Part shown: positions 24,316 through 26,231 of the stretch, one piece after another
Numbering within the stretch: the first letter of the stretch is position 1
How the letters are laid out: each line of letters begins with the position of its first letter
Origin: Muribaculaceae bacterium
GTDB taxonomy: Bacteria > Bacteroidota > Bacteroidia > Bacteroidales > Muribaculaceae
Direction: 5' to 3'
Length of the DNA: 26,231 nt
Assembly (NCBI GenBank): GCA_016287065.1
Contig: JAEEVB010000003.1
Coordinates: 1 to 26,231, forward strand
The notes under the pieces: model-generated
The model's input: the letters and a program-made list of their open reading frames with translations, nothing else
Told to the model about the DNA's origin: nothing
Databases searched by the model: none
Program-made: the position numbers and the translations under genes

Positions 24316-25866
24316 TCAAAAACACACGCCCAGCGTGGCGAGCACCTCGTCGCGGCTCTGGCTATGCGCAAAGGTGCCATGCTGCGCCTCAAGTGCCAGT
24401 TTGATGGCAAGGTTGCGGGTCATGACGGGGCGGTAATAAAAAGCCAGTTCGCCACCCACACAGTTGTGATGCCGTGAATCGCGGTCATAGCCGTTTTCTA
24501 CCACCCGTTTCAGTCCCTCGAGTTCGCTGGACACATTGCCCAGGAGTAGAGTGCTCTTGACGGGGCACACTGCCTTAAACCAGGCATTCATGCTCCACAG
24601 CAGCCTGCTGCCCACGCGGTTCATCACCTTGGCATCAATGCCAGCCACCATGTGATCGACCAGCCATCGCGAGGCGGGATCGAGATAAATGGCATTGCAA
24701 TGCTCATAGCCCAGCGAAGGCTGCACGCCTACGCTCCACCTGCCAGCGCCAAGTTGCGGTTCCCAGACCGCCGCAAGTCCTGCGCCAAACCGATTCTCGA
24801 AAAACATGTCGAGCGCACCTATCTGGCGGTAGACCGAGGCAGCAGGATCGCCAAACACATTCTCGGTGCCTACTCTTCTCGAAGCATGCACATGGGCCTT
24901 CACCTGCCAGCGCTGGGCGAGCCAGGCCAGTTCGGCACGTACCTCGTTGTGCTTGGCCTGTACAAGAGGCAGTTTGTTGTAGGCCGTGAGAATCTTCTCG
25001 AAGTTGAAACGCGACAGTTCCACTGCAGCACTGAGGCCACGGCCCATTGTGGGGTGAACATTCAGCACGGCACCCCACCTGTAACCTTTGTAGTAAGTAC
25101 TGTAACCGGTACCGTCGAATCGAGTGTAACTGTTAGCAAAACCTGTGAGATGATAAAGTTTCTCGTTACCCAGTTCACTATAAAAGGTCACATCGTTGGT
25201 CTGCTTGTATTTCTTGAACCTGAGGGCGGCGGCAATCACATATTGCCCACGAGGAGCGAGCCAGCCAATGCCTGCGTCCACATCGAGATTGGCGGTCACA
25301 TTGCGCGGTCTTGGGTCCACATTGCGGTAATAAAGGCCTGCCGTGTATCCCAAACTGGCGCCCAACAAAAGGCGCCCTGTATTGTGTGCATAGCCGCCCA
25401 TGAAACTGTAGCGCTCCACATTCATGCGGTGGCCGCCCACGCTGTCGGCAAGCAGGTAGGGATACACCAGTTGCCTGTCGCTGGTCTCGTTCCAGTTCAT
25501 GTGATAAATGCCGCCATTGTCGTAGTAGGCCCTGCCCCACAGCGTGCCATTGCCATGATGCACATAACTCGATGCGTCGAACGACCACACCTGCTGCTTG
25601 TCGCCCTGTTGCACATCGAGCGACGCCGACTGCTTGCTGTGGGCAAACTTCGCCACCACCTCACTGAGCGAATGGCGATGCTGCAGCGGCTTCATGGCAG
25701 GGTTGAGCCATGCCACATCGAGCAACTGCTCTGATTGGCGATGTTGCTCGATAACCGTTGTGAACACATCGGTGCCCGTCGTGTCTTTAACCTCTTGAGC
25801 CGATGCCTGCCATGTTCCTGGCAGGACAGCAGTCAGCAGCAATATTATCTTGATTCCATAGTTCAT
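24316..25866 (-). CDS. DUF6850 family outer-membrane beta-barrel protein
   Basis: 516 residues from the ATG at 25866 (25872 also possible; the longer frame overlaps the upstream gene). Signal peptide MNYGIKIILLLTAVLPGTWQASAQ. The body is made of alternating strands, with aromatic residues at strand ends, and includes FMGGYAHNTGRLLLGASLGY and YYRNVDPRPRNVTANLDV, which I recognise as typical of DUF6850. It ends in LATLGVCF. The function of the family is not known. It follows the DUF4876-like gene by 11 nt or less, and the M16 gene by 22 nt, so the three form an operon. Confidence 0.82.
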   Translation of the reverse strand: MNYGIKIILLLTAVLPGTWQASAQEVKDTTGTDVFTTVIEQHRQSEQLLDVAWLNPAMKPLQHRHSLSEVVAKFAHSKQSASLDVQQGDKQQVWSFDASSYVHHGNGTLWGRAYYDNGGIYHMNWNETSDRQLVYPYLLADSVGGHRMNVERYSFMGGYAHNTGRLLLGASLGYTAGLYYRNVDPRPRNVTANLDVDAGIGWLAPRGQYVIAAALRFKKYKQTNDVTFYSELGNEKLYHLTGFANSYTRFDGTGYSTYYKGYRWGAVLNVHPTMGRGLSAAVELSRFNFEKILTAYNKLPLVQAKHNEVRAELAWLAQRWQVKAHVHASRRVGTENVFGDPAASVYRQIGALDMFFENRFGAGLAAVWEPQLGAGRWSVGVQPSLGYEHCNAIYLDPASRWLVDHMVAGIDAKVMNRVGSRLLWSMNAWFKAVCPVKSTLLLGNVSSELEGLKRVVENGYDRDSRHHNCVGGELAFYYRPVMTRNLAIKLALEAQHGTFAHSQSRDEVLATLGVCF

Positions 25867-25877
25867 GGTCATCTCAT

Positions 25878-26231
25878 TTATTGTCGGGGCATCACACCGT
25901 CCCATGTGCGGGTGGTGCATGGCGTGCCGTTCACATCCATTGCCGTGCCCTGATTCTCAATCTCGCTAGGCGTGACAAAGGGGTTGAAGTCTTCGCTCGA
26001 GTTGTTGGTGTCCTTCAGTACGGGTTTGCCGTCCTTGAGGTAGAGCACCTTGCGGCGCACGCTGTGGAAGTAGCGCGTCTTGTCGTGGTCCATCGTGCCG
26101 CAATAGGTCCAGCCACGGTCGAGTGAGGGGGCTGTCACATTCCACACGCGTTCCGACTCCACACTGCAGTTCACGGCATCCACAATCCATTTGTTAGGCA
26201 CCTTATAGGCGGTCTGACTCATGGGGAAAGT
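25878..26231 (-). CDS. DUF4876-like surface protein, C-terminal part
   Basis: Partial: the frame is open to the window edge (TFPMSQTAYKVPNKWIVDAVNC), so the ATG at 26222 is internal. The visible 117 residues include KVPNKWIVDAVNC, RVWNVTAPSLDRGWTY, TRYFHSVRRKVLYL and DTNNSSEDF. The pattern PNxWIxDAV with the later YxHSVRRK and DTNNSSxDF fits the C-terminal part of DUF4876 proteins, which usually precede DUF6850 genes in Bacteroidales; this is from memory. The role is unknown; surface exposure is likely. The gene is followed directly by the DUF6850 gene. Confidence 0.7.
   Translation of the reverse strand, partial: TFPMSQTAYKVPNKWIVDAVNCSVESERVWNVTAPSLDRGWTYCGTMDHDKTRYFHSVRRKVLYLKDGKPVLKDTNNSSEDFNPFVTPSEIENQGTAMDVNGTPCTTRTWDGVMPRQ

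Overview
The window (26.2 kb) looks like chromosomal DNA from a Bacteroidales bacterium, most likely Prevotellaceae or Muribaculaceae-like. The reasons are the acpP-fabF-rnc gene order, a SusC/SusD pair, DUF4876/DUF6850-type surface proteins, a DUF2027-Smr protein, and several promoters of the Bacteroidetes type (TTG or TTTG, about 20 nt, TAnnTTTG) with no clear Shine-Dalgarno sequences. Most genes lie on the minus strand. I saw no rRNA, tRNA, IS element, phage gene or CRISPR array.

Layout: (1) 2-667, the 3' part of queA on plus, converging on rnc; the gap holds a 9-bp tandem repeat that starts just after the rnc stop. (2) 958-3303 minus, the housekeeping operon acpP-fabF-rnc. (3) 3642-8203 minus, three secreted or lipid-anchored proteins: a WG-repeat lipoprotein with its own terminator, then a PKD-domain protein followed by an unknown lipoprotein. 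Two hairpins separate the last two, and the stronger one pairs completely only in the transcribed strand. (4) 8384-10548 plus, an AgcS-type amino-acid/cation symporter overlapping by 4 nt with a metallophosphoesterase. (5) 10596-12952 minus, a DUF2027-Smr protein and an AT-richer AAA ATPase, each with its own promoter; the ATPase promoter carries matching short dyads. (6) 13266-14702 minus, a secreted Gly/Arg/Asn-rich repeat protein with a strong terminator. (7) 14864-21254 minus, an apparent operon of a class I aminotransferase, a flavodoxin-ferredoxin (EFR1-type) protein, a short SusC and a SusD, with a good promoter in front of the aminotransferase. (8) 21465-26231 minus, a DUF4876-like protein (cut by the window edge), a DUF6850 outer-membrane protein and a two-domain M16 zinc peptidase, closed by a strong terminator.

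The parts most worth a second look are the aminotransferase/EFR1/SusCD operon, which suggests a nutrient-uptake pair tied to amino-acid or redox metabolism instead of glycan degradation (no glycosidase is nearby); the DUF4876-DUF6850-M16 surface operon; the strand-specific hairpin between the PKD and lipoprotein genes; and the 9-bp minisatellite abutting rnc. I did not find a system that I can call new with confidence. All family assignments are from reading motifs, not from database searches.
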